In this document: positions 42,186 to 56,400 of the stretch, piece by piece
Layout of the letters: each line of letters begins with the position of its first letter
Position numbering within the stretch: the stretch's first letter is position 1
From: Patiria pectinifera
Lineage: Eukaryota > Echinodermata > Asteroidea > Valvatida > Asterinidae
Direction: 5' to 3'
Assembly: GCA_029964075.1 (NCBI GenBank)
Contig: CM057133.1
Location: forward strand, 16,454,699-16,518,698
Length of the DNA stretch: 64,000 bases
Translations under genes and position numbers: made by a program
The notes under the pieces: generated by a model
Seen by the model: the letters and a program-made list of their open reading frames with translations, nothing else
Databases searched by the model: none
What the model was told of the DNA's origin: nothing

Positions 42186-42519
42186 GTTACAAAGTTTGAG
42201 CAGGAAAAAAAACATTAACCACGTTGTGCTCATAGAGTCATTTTACTTCTAATAATGTAATATGTTCATTCAACTGCATGAGGTTTTAGGGAGACGACAT
42301 AATTTACTGTTTCAGAATTATTACAAAGAATAAGCATGAAAAAAAAAACTGGCCAGATAAAAATTGTATTAATACCCCTGGCAAAGAAGTAACAAAATTA
42401 AATGAAAAAAAGAGAGAATATTCCCTGAACACACCTCCCCCCTTTTTTCCCCTGTTTTTTGTTTTTTTTTGGGGGGGGGGGGGGCAAAAAGAAAGTCATG
42501 TTGGCGCAGTGGTTACAAG

Positions 42520-42720
42520 GGCGGATCCAGAACACAAATTTGGGGGAGGGCCAAAAAATATTGGTCACTTTAACCAACTTTAACCAATGTTTTTTGAGGA
42601 AAAGATAAAAGATGATGGTGTACTCATTGCCTGCCTTTATTGCGAAGTCATCTAAAAAAAGAAAAGAAAATTGGATTCGTTGTGTTTTTTTCGGGGTGGG
42701 GGCATGGCCCCCTTTGTTAA
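42520..42720. mobile_element. hAT-like MITE fragment
   Basis: It starts GGGCGGATCCAGAACAC and matches parts of 28348-28560 (for example TACTCATTGCCTGCCTTTAT). Its far end is unclear. Confidence 0.45.
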
Positions 42721-42899
42721 TAAAGCTGAATTCATTTACACTAAATGTTTATTTAGTGTAAATGAGTCGTGAACAAAAAATAATTCACTAATTGGTTTTG
42801 CCACGCCCCCAAACCGGGAAACATCGACCGGTATTGTATAACAGCGCCCTCTATAATGCACCCCTGCCAATGAAATGGACGTGCACTTGGACGTCTGCA

Positions 42900-43203
42900 A
42901 TGATTTTCCAAGGTACATTACACAACTTTACCGTGGTGAGCCGACTACCATTGTGTTTGAACGATCGATAAAATCCTGACAATCAACTTTTGCTTACATG
43001 TTTGTTATTTAGCGCACATTCGCCGTTTCGGATTCGTTGCACAATATCAGCTGAGCTGCGCTGGTGAGCTGTCAAAGAGCAGACGATGACAAAAGAAAGC
43101 CTATGAAGCTGTACATTGTCCTTTGTTTTCGTAATTATCGAGCCGTACTCTTTGGATAAAATAAATAGGCTACTTTGTCAGCTTTCAACAGTTCAAGTTT
43201 TGA
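42900..43203 (+). promoter_or_regulatory. Possible promoter and non-coding first exon of NT5C2
   Basis: The sequence is less repetitive and more CpG-containing than its surroundings, and it ends in TTTTGAG followed by a strong donor (GTGAGT at 43204). The coding start at 50324 sits just after an acceptor, so an upstream non-coding exon is required, and this is one candidate. No TATA box is clear. Confidence 0.25.
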
Positions 43204-44079
43204 GGTGAGTAGCTTTTTATTTGGTGATATTTGGTAGCTTAAAATTGAAGCTAAAAAATTCGTTTAAAAAAAATAACTTTAGCTTTGTCATGTTTGTTGA
43301 TAATCTGATATTAAATGATTGATATGGGTTGATGAATGGAAAGAATGTTGCAACCTGACGCTGTTTTTTTTCTTCATATATCATCTCAATGAAGGTTAGT
43401 CATTGCAAAAATGACGATAAAACATGAATATGGGACTGAGAAATATTTCCAATTTCGTGAGGAATTTTCTCGACTCTCCATCATGTCCATAGACTTTGTA
43501 CACACCCGCTGAAGCGTCAGGTTGCAACATTCTTTCCTTACCTTGCAAAACCATCATTGTCAAGTATCACATTTTTAACTTTGATAGCTTGATTCATCAT
43601 GTTCATGTTAGGCCAAGACGGGAAATCGCCTAGACTGACGTACTGTCATGACTGTGCGGGGATGCGGGTTCGAAATCGCTGCCACATGCACACTGCTCAG
43701 TTTTTAAAAAAAGATTTAAAATAAATAGCTTTCTTTACTTTCATGTGGTGAATTAAAGCATTCTTAAAATTATCTTTAAGCAGATTCCATTTTATTCTTC
43801 GTAATCTTGGCAACGCAAAATCCTACACTCGCTTGAATTTACAGAAAGCTTTGTAAATTGTATGCAAGTACTTGTGAAATGTCGTGCCGCGTGACAATTT
43901 CGAGTGTACGCGAGGACAGAGCGTGGCAGTGTTTACAACGCCACGTTCACGGGTCTACACCCTAACCATTCGCTTGAATGATAGTCTGGTTCCAACAGCC
44001 AAAGATCCTGACGTTGAATACTATTACAGGTCCAGTCAGGGAACAAGATGGTTCTGTAACGATAGCAGGTGAAAATTGC

Positions 44080-45019
44080 CTTACGGCTGCAGCTGTAACG
44101 ATAGCCACTGCAGATAATATTACTATTATTAATAGTTTCGGTATTTTAGTAGGCTAAGTATTTCCCTCTTTTTTATTGCAGGAAACTTGGAGGTTGCGCA
44201 TCCGTTACAATACCAGTAAAACTAGCCACATCGTGCAACCCAAATTATTAACAGGGAATTGGAATAATTTGCAAGGTGGGTTTTTGGAGATATTTTCAAT
44301 GATGTTGGGCTAATTGCTTACAAACAGTATGTTTTTTTTTCCTGAGGTTGAAAGTTTACCTAACGCTAGACCCCCCAGCTGAAATTTTGAAAAGAAAAAG
44401 AAAAAAATGGGTCTGGTTGCATACAATCATGTAAGTTTAACAAGATCATTGTCCTAATATTACGATCTTTGCGATGTGTATTGCAATTTGGGCAAACTAT
44501 CTGTACCGGGTACATTTTACTATTCAATAGCATGTTGGTTTTAAAAGTGAAATCTAAACATGCATCTTTTTACCCTGTTTTATTTTGTTGTTGATGACAA
44601 GTTGAGACGCATAATTTGAGGTCTACATTATGCAGGCCAAAAGTCCACTCCCACTGTCCAAAGTCCAACACAATGACATGTATGCTAATTCCCTAGATTG
44701 TGTGGGGAGCAAAGGCCAGCTGGCTGCTATTGTGTGTAACAGCTGACTGTTGAATACTCCCTGGCATGCACCTAGTGCCTGGGGTAGACCCTAGATTATG
44801 CAGGGTGATAACACATACAGGTAGCATTGTCAATCAGCTGGGTGCATTGTACAATGCCACATATAGTGTACATAAGAAGACAATTATGAATGGAGATCAG
44901 GGGCCAATAATTTACATGTGGATCTGCATGTATGTGATCAGTCATGTTGAGCCAGAAGAAATAAAAATGGAATTTTGCTCTGTGGTGCTTTTTACTTGTT
45001 CTTGTGCACCTATGTAGAG
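44080..45019 (+). other. Non-coding stretch without recognisable features
   Basis: Nothing could be supported. A short open frame ending at 44072 has no family resemblance. Confidence 0.5.
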
Positions 45020-45390
45020 TAAGGCCAAAAAAAAAAAGTCTCGGTTTCTGGTATGGAGCTTGCCCAAAAAGTGGTGCGGCGACGCAGCTTTTTTTTTTTT
45101 TTACCTGATTTTTTTGCTTTAAATGTCGGCTGATGACTGCAAATGGTGCCTGACTAAACTTAGTGCAAATATATGGGAGTCCAGAGAGGCCACATAAAGC
45201 TTATTCTCGACCATAACCCAATCTAAAAACACGTTAAAATTGTGCAGCAGCAGGATTCCAGTCAAACCAGTGAGTTTGGGGGTTTTGAGACATCATCTTT
45301 CATTGAAAAAAAACTTGTTCATTTTGCCGACACGCATGGCTACGGCAACGCGCGCGCATACCAGAAACCGGAGACTTTTTTTTTGGCCTA
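45020..45390. mobile_element. MITE with GGCCAAAAAAA-GTCTC ends, copy 2
   Basis: TAAGGCCAAAA and its complement bound the element. It is the inverted relative of 34741-35107. Confidence 0.7.
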
Positions 45391-46406
45391 AGAGCTGTTT
45401 TGTTTTTTTGTCCTTGACCTTGATGACCAGTGGTTTTCCATCAGCAATTTTTATGGCTGTTTTGTTTGGCTGCCCTGGGAACATTTTACATGTCAGTCGT
45501 CTTGCAAAAGCTTTGCCACCCGGATGAAATTGTTTATTGCCCTTGTGTGTTGGTTTTTACATGGAGCTATAAAACACAGCTCCATGGTTTTTACAAGTGC
45601 ATCATCCACTTCGCATTGTTGAAGTACATTGTGTATTTAAGGAAAAAGATGAAGATTTTTACCTCTTAGTCAACGGCATGCATGTAACCAGGAGGAGGGG
45701 GGGGGGCATACAAAATTGTTGCCCCCCTGGAAATTTGAATCGAAACGACAGCAAAACATTAAAAAATCTAGCTATTTTTTTTGTGCTGAAACATGTTGTA
45801 ACATGGAGGTTTCTGCCCAGAATTACATCATAGTTTTTGCTTATGAAAAGGGAATTTTGCACTAGCATAAAAACAAGAAATGTAACAAAACACCCTTGAA
45901 AATGGCAAAACGAAAATTAAAAATAAGGTCAAATGGGACATAAAGGTAGATTTTCAAGGATTGTATTAAAAAAATTACGTTGCATGGCCCGTTAAGTATA
46001 TCACCATTGTGCATGTTTAAAAATATCTGATTTGTTCGCTTGTTATGCATGACTGATGTGGAGGTCATACTCTGAATACACTCGTGGTACGTGGCCAATC
46101 CTTTCAATATTTCTCATTCATCGGAGTAACCCACCCATACAGAGTTGGCGCCTTTTTTCAGTGAATTTGCCTTGGAATCCATGCAAGTTCATACAATATT
46201 TTCCCCTGACCCTAAGGATTGACCCTGAGTTAGCAGGAGGTGAGGCAGGTCAAACCTCTGGGGTGATTTGTATTATTTACCAGGAAAGCCGAGTTTCAAA
46301 AAGGTCTTGCCCAGTTTGTCCGGATAAACCCGACTAATTTTCAGAGTTTGGCTGTACATGTAGGTAGGTACCGTATAATGTGTATGAAATATTATACAAA
46401 TAATAA

Positions 46407-46571
46407 GGGAATAAATGTGTGCTCCGGAGGTTTTTATCACTCTGTTTAAGACCACTTAGAGTCTGGGTGCTGATAATTACCCGAGCCGGAGGCGAGGGTA
46501 ATTATCAGCACCCAGACTCTAAGTGGTCTTAAGAAGAGTGATAAATACCGACGGAGCACATATTTATTCCC
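46407..46571. repeat. Loop-conserved palindrome A
   Basis: Arms of about 76 bp (46407-46482 and 46496-46571) match with few mismatches around a 13-nt core, GAGCCGGAGGCGA. The core differs from the other copies by a paired change, GGC/GCC to GCC/GGC. Confidence 0.85.
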
Positions 46572-46924
46572 ATTCATAAATACCTTTTCGGTAAAAAAAA
46601 TCATATAATTCGTTCAAAACATCCCGATTTTGTTCAACAAATTCACTTTATGCTTTTTGAAACATCCCTCTTGCAAAATAATGGAGTGTTCAGCTGGCGA
46701 GTAAGATGTAAACAACCCTTTTATGGAGATTGACGCGCGCGTATCATGTTCTGCGTGATGTCGCGCAGAACGCACCTTGCGCGTTGCGTTTTGAATTTAG
46801 AACTATAAAATTCTGACTCCCTAATAGTGTTGCGCATGCCTACGTGAGGATTGTGAACGTTCAACCAATGAAACGATAAGAGGCACTGGATTTTTAGGAG
46901 TCCACATTTTATTGTGACACTGGA

Positions 46925-47248
46925 AAAGTGTTTAAGACCAGCTAACCATGTCTTTATCATCCGTTTAAGACCGGCCACGTGACGGGCTCTCGACCAATAG
47001 GAATGCGTAAACTGTCTTAGGTATTTATGAATGAATGTTTATGAGTGCAATGGTGAGAATATTTTCATGAGTTGAAAGATTGAATGTTTCGTTCAACAAG
47101 GCGAAGCCGAGTTGAACAGAACATTCCATCTTTCAAAGAAAAAAGTGTTTAAAACCAGTTGGTACTTTTATCAAACGTTTAAAACCACCCACTTGACGGG
47201 CTCTCGACTAATAGGAATGGGTAAATTGTCTGTAGGTATAAAAATGAA
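46925..47248 (+). repeat. Direct duplication flanking a palindrome
   Basis: About 106 bp at 46925-47030 recur at 47142-47248. Shared phrases are GTGTTTAA, GACGGGCTCTCGAC and AATAGGAATG. Palindrome B lies between the two copies. Confidence 0.7.
47072..47136. repeat. Loop-conserved palindrome B
   Basis: Arms of 26 bp (TTGAAAGATTGAATGTTTCG side) surround the core AAGGCGAAGCCGA at 47098-47110. Confidence 0.8.
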
Positions 47249-48384
47249 TTAGATTTTAAAATCTTCATGTATTTGTGTAATTTCATAGAAGAATTGAAGT
47301 AACCCTCCGTTTCATTAAATTTGCATTCCCTGTCTTATTTTCTTAATTTCATCCTAAAAAAAAAAAAAAAAAATAGATTCCTTTTCTAAATTGCTATTTT
47401 CCCAGCAATACAAAAGTTATGCACTTTTGAATGAGACATCAGTACCTGTAAGTAAGAAATTTATTAAGAGATTTTTTTTTATCTGTTGAGGAGCACAGGG
47501 AACACAACATTTGTGATGCGATCAAGCTAAATGAGTCGTTTGCCGGCAATTATGATTTGAAGATACGGCCTAACATCTGTCAGTAGGGGTGGAAATTTCA
47601 AAATTGCTTTTTTTGGGTGTAAAATCGGAAGGCTACATATGTACTCTCTCATGTCAACTATTTTCTTCCGAGAAAAACTCATGATAAAGTAGTTAAAATG
47701 TGAAATTTTTGCTAAGGAGCTAATATTCAATAACCAGAAATAAAGCATGTTTGTTGTTGCTTACTAAATACTTCAATTTTGCATCGCTGATTTCTCTGTT
47801 TGATTTCTATGTTTTCTTCTTTCTGATCTGCCTGTGTTCTAAGTCCCATAACTTCTGAACGGAGGGTTGTATTCACACGGGGTTTTCAACAAATATAAAG
47901 TGAAAGATAGCTCTATTCAAAAATATAAAAAAAAACACCAAAACTTGGTAAGGGCCAACAAATGACTCATTTACATGTAGCTTGATCGCATCACATTTGG
48001 CGTGTTATTATAATGTAAAATACTTTCCTCGGGAAACCACAAGATCACTTCCTATATTGTGTGCACATTTTGCATTGTACTTAGTGCACCTGGCTTTGAA
48101 TGAACCACAGTTGCATCAGCTCATTGTGCCCTATCTGTGCATTATGTATGCATGTACCCTGCAGTTTGTGTAATGACAGGTTGCTATTGTGCTGGACAGC
48201 TAGTCCTACAATTACCACAAAATCAGCTCGTCAACGTACAGACCAGCTATTATTTATGCCTAGATGGACACTTGCTAGTACTCATAATGGGCTCGCATGG
48301 CGCCTGCATTCAAATTGGTGTACTTGATCAATATCACTAACCACATCCTCCTTCAGTTACCAGGTACCGGTTTCATGCCAAAAA

Positions 48385-48990
48385 CTGTCCGGTGTGAAGT
48401 AGTGACCGCTGAGCGTGCGCAGTAGACGCTGGACACTACATGTATTTGGCATGTAATACATGTAGGCTCTATGGTTGCAGACCAGTAAATAAACTTCCAT
48501 AGATCCAATGGTAAATGCTCCCACTTCAGAAATTCGGGAAAAATACTCACAACTCTCCAAGGTGTTCGAGACACACATCAAATTAAAGCTTATTTATTCA
48601 TCTTTCATTTTCTGTTCAATTTTTGGGGGGTCAACTGATGACTTTTAGGAGAAATTTCCATCCGAAGATGATCACTCCTGAAAATAGTCCTGAAGCCCAT
48701 CGCCATTTTGAAAAAACGATGCCTACACTCCATTGCAAAATAGAGCCTTTTAAGGGCCCCAATTTCATCCAAATTGAACGGAACTACAAGCTCACAGTCC
48801 TGTGCACGGCTTCCACCCATATTTTTTACAAACCCTCAAGTTCATGGCCCACAGCATGCTCAAATAGGCCCCTACTGAAGATTTTGAGGGCATGCAAATC
48901 GTGATTTGGCCGGCGTAGGCAATTTCGGACTGATTTACTGGTCTGCAACCCTATGTGCCAAATAGTGTCCGGTGCTAAATAGTGTCTGAA
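48385..48990. mobile_element. Possible MITE with imperfect inverted ends
   Basis: CTATGGTTGCAGACCAGTAAA (48471-48491) faces its complement at about 48936-48956, and GTCCGGTG phrases lie near both ends. Boundaries are uncertain. Confidence 0.4.
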
Positions 48991-48999
48991 TTCTAGGCT

Positions 49000-50281
49000 C
49001 CATGGTCAATGTCATGAATTGCAGCATGGATTTCAGAACCAATTCCCTTTAAGTTTAAATTTTACATACATGTTGGTTACTAGTAACTTGTAAAATGGAA
49101 AACAAAATTGGGGGCCAAGGAAAGATACACATCCCAATGGAGTTACCGGTAGTTAAGTCTGTGCATTGCTGAGAATTTATGGGTTGCTTTCTGCCAACAA
49201 ATTATGGGGGAAATTATTAAACCAAAAATGTACAGTACATGGATACGGAGCAGGATTAGATGGTCCTCATTCATAATTTGAAACTTAGTATACCGGTATT
49301 TACTTCATTCTGTGGCCTTTTTTTTGGGGAGGGGGTAATTTTCACTGCAACTGTTCTTAACTTACACAATAATGCTAAAAAGTAGAATACTACCGGTAGT
49401 CAGAAGTTTTTTTCTGTATGCCACAAATATGAAAATTCATGTTACAGTATATCTATCGGTACATGTACATGTACCAACTTAAATTGACAGAGAATTACCC
49501 ATGGAAACAATTTGATTGCCACCTGTGTATTCTCATTAATTAAATCCAGGACACCATGTTTAAAGAAATACAAGGTTTCATGTTTGTGTAAGAGTCCAAA
49601 GTCTGATACATACACATGTACATGTAGTAAAGTGACTTCAAACTGTTACGGACAATTAGCTTTTTAATGATGTGAGCCGAGATTACCAAACGTCAATTGT
49701 TTTTTTGATATTTTCTGCAAACACTGCTTGGCAGGCAATCAAGATCAAATGGTGATGTCGTAGGTTATTAACCCTAACCGCCCTGAATCCTTCAAAAATC
49801 CTCTTTGCCAAAGTGGAGGAATTTGGAGGACTGGGGTTACATGGCAAAAGTGCGTTACTGATTTCATAGGATGCACTTTGTCAAGGTCTTGGACCGGACC
49901 TTGTGTTGTTTTTGCTCAGCCATGCATACATATAGGCCTTGACTATGCTTTCAAGAAATCCTCTGTACTGCACCAGGATGTCACTGGCCAAGCCTCAACA
50001 TATTGACAGTCACTGCCACAGGATTTTGCAGGATTCGGGCAGTGGTCACCCCTCCACGGACCAGAAATAATGGAGGAATATGCAGGATTGAGGCTATGCT
50101 ATTTTTAACTAAACTAAACAAATTTAAGCCTACTGTCCATAGTGGCGCTGTAAAATGGGATCCTGGATAAAAAATGCGAAAGCGGTTCAAAGAGACCTTT
50201 CAACCTCTTTTGCACTTCCGTTTTTTGCACTTCCTGAACACCGTTTAACAACATCGGTTGAATATTGTTCTTTGTTTGCAG
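49000..50281 (+). other. Non-coding stretch before the NT5C2 start
   Basis: It contains scattered ACATGTACATG runs (for example near 49460 and 49615). No gene or promoter could be supported. Confidence 0.5.
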
Positions 50282-50323
50282 CATTTCTAGTTTCACCACA
50301 GTCACCTGGACCCCCTCACCACG

Positions 50324-50483
50324 ATGAACTCACAGAACAGCCTGAGCTCTGAGTCCTCCATGGGCTCTCAGCCTCACCACAAGAAGTACCGTAGGCAGAC
50401 GCACAAGCGAATCTTCGTCAATCGCAGCCTGAACCTGGAGAAGATCAAGTTTTTTGGTTTTGACATGGACTACACGCTAGCAA
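50324..50483 (+). CDS. NT5C2: NT5C2 coding exon 1 (start, HAD motif I)
   Basis: An acceptor at 50280-50281 precedes about 42 nt of 5' UTR. The variable Ser-rich N-terminus leads into [20 protein letters not shown] and DYTLA. The nucleophile is the first Asp of DMDYT. The donor is GTAGGT, phase 1. Confidence 0.93.
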
Positions 50484-53400
50484 GTAGGTTTGGAATGTTT
50501 AAAGGGCATTTCACACTATCCAAAAATCTCTGTGTTGGACCCAGGTCAACCCATCAAAGTACGCGTACTCGAATAGCAGTACTCGGGAAAAAAAATGGTA
50601 TAGCTTGACTTACCACGGCTTATTTTATTATTGATAGTTTCAGTTGAAAATGGTTGATTGGCTTGCAGAGAAATCAAAGTTTCCTGATTTTCTCTGTGCA
50701 CATCCGGACAAACACATTTAACAGCTAGCAGTGAGTGGGTCTGTATATCGGTCTGACTGGGCGTGGGACAATTACGCACAATGAACCATTTATCATATGG
50801 CCGTATTCGGAAATAGAAGTACTCGTACTCGTACTCGTACTCGTACTCGGAATACAAGTACTCGTACTCGAAAGTACAAGTACTCGTACTTGGAGACCTG
50901 AACTTGTACCCGGAAATACTCATACTGGTACTCGGTAACCTAAGTACTCGGCAGTACTCGGTACTCAGAAAAAAGTTCTCGACTACAACACTGAATTAAA
51001 CCCTAACCCCCTAGTAGTTAGTCCAACGGTTACTCATATGAGTTTCCTGCTCAATCCAACACAGTCCCGCACAATCCAACTTGCCGAATTGTTGGGTACC
51101 TGAAAATATAGAATGACTGGCATGCTCAATCCAACAGAATCCAACTGTGCCTTATTTTTCTGTTTGCTGCTGGATCCAAACAGAGTCCAACTTGGCGTTA
51201 TTTACCAGTACCCAACAGAATCTGACTCTGAATGTTTTCAGTTGCCTGCTCAGTGATTCCAACAGATTTCAATAGGAATATATTCAAGGGGTTTCCCGCT
51301 CAATCCAACAGGACCCAACAGAAATGTAAAATAGTTGAATCCTGTTGGATTGAGCAGGAAACATGTACATTATGATAACAATTATTTCTGACCCTTTACA
51401 GTAGTTTCCATGTAAATTGACATTCACAAATAATAAAATGTCATGAATCACACACTACATGTATGATGGAAACATTTAGATCCTCTAATTTTCGCTCTAA
51501 CTTTTGCAATAAGCCTTCAGTTGTTTTTTTTCTTCTCAGAATTCAAGCCAAATCACTATTATTAGAGTACCATAAATAGCAGAGTTTTAAGAAAGTGGTC
51601 GTTATCCACGCTTAACCAGGCAATTTGTATTGGTTCGTTGACATTTCATTGATTTATTTTTTCTTTGGCCTTGTAATGATCAGACCATATGTGCTGTGCA
51701 GTTGTGTCAAAGTTATTGATGCATATTTATCAATGCAAATTGTATGTGTTACATGTACAGTTTGTAAAATATTTACATGTTAGCATTTTCAATTCTACAT
51801 ATTGTCACCTGGTGTATACCGGTACCACTGATCTCTATATAAAGACTGGATGGCGGATATCCATACACCAGTCACACAGTAGACTTTGCATATTGACCAA
51901 TTCGCCCCCGGTCTCACGAAGATGGCTGCGTATATTACGAACGTTCTACGCGTATATATCGCGCGCGCTGTATGAAGAGTTGACGCGCATTTTGGTCACG
52001 TACATGTATTATGATGTTCTAAAAAGGACACATTTCCGCAGTGTTTATTATTTCCAAAATGCCAAAAAAGGAACTGCAGCATTAAAAAAAAGTAAACCAC
52101 GACATAAGAAAAATTGTAAACCGTGGTCAGTGGTGGTGGTCAAAATATAAATCAAGTGAACTGCGATGTTACAAAAGTAATCATGATGCCTATAAAGACG
52201 GCAACTTGTCCTTTGTAGATCACCAGCCGCAGTCTCACCGGTCTCTCCAATATGGCGTCAAATTCATTCATTGTGCGGCTCTCTATCCGCTATCCAGTCT
52301 TTATATAGAGATCAGTGGTGTATACATACATACATACAAATTACTTTGTGCTGTTTTGCTTAATGTATTATACTACAAGTTCACTTGGTTCAAAATCACG
52401 ATCCAGAGGATTTTGAAAAGAGTTTTGACATTTCAATTTTTTTTTATTTCAATTTCATCACTGATGAGTGCACATGTATATTTTCCAATCTCCTATTTGT
52501 TTTCTTGTTAAATGATAGTGTATTTTCTAAATGAAGTTTGGAAAATATACGTGTACATTATCCAAATCAACTCAATTTTGTAATCAAAAATCAGTTGAGG
52601 TGTAACGTACACATCTTTTTGCAAGGTGCCTACCGGGGTACACGTGGTTCAGTCCATTAAGTTGGGGTCCAATTTTTTTTTTGTCCCAGTTACATCTGAT
52701 ATAACATTTTGTAAATTCAGGGCACATTATTGAAATAATGCCTTCTGTCTCCAAGAGTGATTAAAGTAAAGTACCCTGGTACCTGCCACTTAAAATTTAA
52801 AAAATAGTTTGAAGTCAATTTCAATGATACTTGCATGGTAGACTACATAGGGCAGGTGTAACAGGGATACAAAAATGTCACACTTTTGGACCCGCATTAA
52901 TGGACTGACCCACGATGTACAAAATTTTCATTGGACAGTGTACATTTTTTGTGTAATACACTCTTTAGTAAAATGTCTGTACAGCGTTTTGATTTTATTA
53001 AGCGTACCTGAATCCTGATAGTGATGGAGTTGTACACATACAATGTACATGTATCATAACTTTTTGAAATGAACCCTTTGTGACAAAAAAGGTTGGGAAC
53101 TGCTTTATTCCGTTTCTCTGAAAAAGGGAGAGCTTTTTTGGTCTGTAAGTTGAAGCCTTTTTCCAATCTCTCACGGCTGATTTAACATTCATTGGCAATT
53201 TGTCTTTATGCTGGTAGAAATTGTACATCAAGGTCAAAGTAGAGTTTCTGTCCCTTATCAACAGGTCAGTTCCAAGGAGTTTTCAATTGCACAGTATGTG
53301 CATTTTCAATTTTGGGCATGAATTTACTGAATTGTACATGTAGTTATTGTAGTGAAAGGTGTGCGAGTTTTTTAACATCTGGAGAACAGGCAGACTGGGA

Positions 53401-56400
53401 CCTTGAGTGTAGAAAAACATGCAAAACAAAATCAGGCCAACTTTACTCACTCTTTAACAGACAACATTCTCCAACATTTTCATGAGGCGAAGACAAGGTC
53501 CTCAGCATTTCACCAGCCAAGTTTGAGGTCTCAATGAAGTTTTTAAAGGAGACTTTTCCTTAACATTTTGAACCTGAAAGTGAAGTCAAGTGGTTTAAAT
53601 TTGAAGCATTAGACTGGTACATGTACATGTCCAACTTTTTGAGAAGATGGACCCTTCAGTCGTCTGGTGGCATGACTATGAAAATGTGTAGAAAAAGAGA
53701 CGGGTTACCAGATGTTTTTTTTTGACACAGTTGATTGATGTAGTCATGGCATTACTAAAATGGTATTAAGCCCGGTTTATACTTCATGCGAAAGCAAAAG
53801 CGAAGCGAAATTCCTGACGTCAACAATACAGTTCGAAGCGCGTCCACCAATGTTGACGACATGAATTTCGCTTCACACATGCTTTCGCGTGAAGTATGAA
53901 CCGGGCTTAAGACTGGTTGTTTACAGTTTGATGTGCCAGTCTATTTTCTTGTATTACATGTTTTACTCTACACAGTATTGGGAGTCCCAAATTTTTAGCT
54001 GGACCACATAAAATCTTAAAATGAAATTCTGTGAAGTCAAATACATGTCATGTACAGGTCTGTAGGTTAAATTCATTTTATGCACAAGATTGTCAAAGTC
54101 AATTTTACGTGTACATTCCCTAAGGAAGGTGTGTCAATGTAGAACCTTTTTCTGGAATTAGAAGATGATGACAGGTGACTTCACACTAGAATATATTTCC
54201 TTTACTGAGCCCCACTAAAGCAAGGTCACAGTATAGTTCTCTGTCAAAGATTCAAGGGTTAGTAGGATTTCAGTTACTTTTTTTTTAATTTATAGTTTTG
54301 TCAAAAAAATCCTATAGGTAAATTTCAAATTATATGCCAAGCCACGGCTCTTACTGTCAAGTCTTGTGTGAGGTTGGAGACCTATCTTTTTTTTGTCTAT
54401 TCGTACCACAAACGACAGCACAGAGGTTTCAATGCTAATATGAAACAAGTTTTGACTTTATGCAAAAGAAGATGGGGTTGGTAACCAATAGTTACTTTTA
54501 TTTTTGTTTTGTTTATATTCTTCACAGTGTACAAATCACCACAATATGAGCAGCTTGGGTTTGACTTGGTCGTCGAGCGACTGGTCTCCATCGGTTACCC
54601 TCAGGTTTGTCCAAATTTTACTGATTTGTTGTCTCCACTTTTGCTACTTGCTTCCTTTTTTTCCCACTCACTTGCCCCAGCCAAAACCATTTGGCTACGA
54701 AATTAATTTGCCTTAAACAGATGGAATTAAAACAATGCAGAATTGATGTTGGTTCAATATACATGTACATAATTATGTACATGTACAAAAATGTGCTGCT
54801 CGTATACAGCGGACACCAGGGTCGTGGCTCTGCTTACCATTAGAAGAAAAAAATCCCGGGTTAGGCCAAAAAAAAAAAATACTCGGTCTCTGGGTAGCGC
54901 GCACATCGATTTTAATCATGTGCGTCAACCTTTTTTTTTTATTCAAATTAACACGGAAGCTACAACGGCGCCCTCTATTGCCACGCCTCCTCAAATTTTT
55001 GTACCAAGGAGCACCAAGTAATGGGGAAATTGCACCAAGGCAAATGATAAAGGGCACCAAGGCAAATTATGGAGGACACCAACGTATAATGAGGACACAA
55101 AAAAGCAAAATAGCACCCACATTGTCTGTACAATACAAGCTTGAAAAAAAAAAAAGCCACCAAAACAAACCAAAAAACACCGCGTCGCTGCATCAATTAC
55201 GGAACTCCGGTCTGACCAGAAATTGACTATTTTTTTTTTTTGGCCTTACTGTAGCAGAAAATTCTGTGTTTACAGTAAGCGTATATTATCGATTAGCGAG
55301 GAATTTTGGCTTATGTGCATGCGTACATCCTGTAATCAAGGCTTCTGTGCTTAAAAATAATGTGGTGCTTATATAGCGCTCTATACCAAAGGTCTCAAAA
55401 CGCTTCACAATTATTACCCCTGTTCATCAGGCCATGAGACCATGCAGCAGCTCGAGATCAGCGCATTCTGGTCTCTGCCGTCACAGGTAACCATTTATAC
55501 TCCTGGGTGGAGAGAGGCAATTGTAGTAAAGTGTCTTGCCCAAGAACACAAGCACCATGTTCCCTGTCGGGGTTCGAACCCATGTACCGCGGCATGTGAG
55601 TCGAACACCGTTACCATTGGACCAAATAGTTAGTGCAGAATTTTGTCTGCTTGCGCTGTTAGCACAGAAATGGTGATCGTAAGCGCAGAATTCTGTGGTT
55701 AGCAGAGCCATGAAATCAGTGGCATAGCCCCCAGGCGCCCCCCCCCCCCCCCCCACTGAGAGTTTGAGTTTTTAAAAAAATTATCATTGATCAACATGAC
55801 GCCCTCCCCATGAAATGTTCCGCCCCCCTAGCCCCCACTGAAAAATTCCTGGCTACGCCACTGCATGAAATTGGGCCCAGTTTAAGCGTAGGCTACCCAC
55901 ATGCAAACAATTAAACTTCACCACATTTCTATTGCAATTTCCTGATGACACTGTGTGTGCATGTTCGAAGGAGATTCAAATTTCCTTGCCATGTTTTGTG
56001 GTAAGGTTCAAGTCATTGAATGCGGTAAGCCACATTGGTCACGGCTCATTTCAGTACCGTAAATGTCAACTGTGAATCCGTTGGTCATTTATTTAAAATC
56101 ATTTATTGTTTGCAGATGTATTGTCAATGTCTGTTTCTATGCTGTGTGCAAACATTCACACATTTCAAACTTCGTATTCATATCAGTGCACTTGTTCCAC
56201 TTGATATAACTTTCAGCTGAATATTCAATTTTAGATTTCCACGAAAATCAGTCGAGGTCCCCAGTTCAAGGCTAAATTATAAAGTGCAAGCATGCAGCAC
56301 GCAGACAGAAGGCGACAGAAGAATATGAAAAGCAATTTTTTTTGGTACTATGGGATGAACTCTTGCTGACCTAGGGAGTCCAGTCATACTGCCCTCGTGT

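Larger units (their letters stand above)
39354..42205 (+). other. Probable 3' UTR of the PKHD1L1-like gene
   Basis: The stretch is AT-rich and non-coding. The first clear AATAAA is near 42180, so a UTR of about 2.8 kb is inferred. An earlier end cannot be excluded. A near-perfect hairpin (40584-40627) and related GGAATTCCCACTTTG copies lie inside it. Confidence 0.45.

Noticed and set aside
43884..44072. Possible small gene or extra NT5C2 exon
   Set aside because: It is a 62-codon frame with no recognised motif and only a plausible donor at its end, which is not enough to call.
50735..50938. Open frame encoding a VLVL repeat
   Set aside because: It is translation of the ACTCGT simple repeat.
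51689..52150. 153-codon open frame on the plus strand
   Set aside because: It runs through a MITE with long inverted ends and has no protein-like composition.
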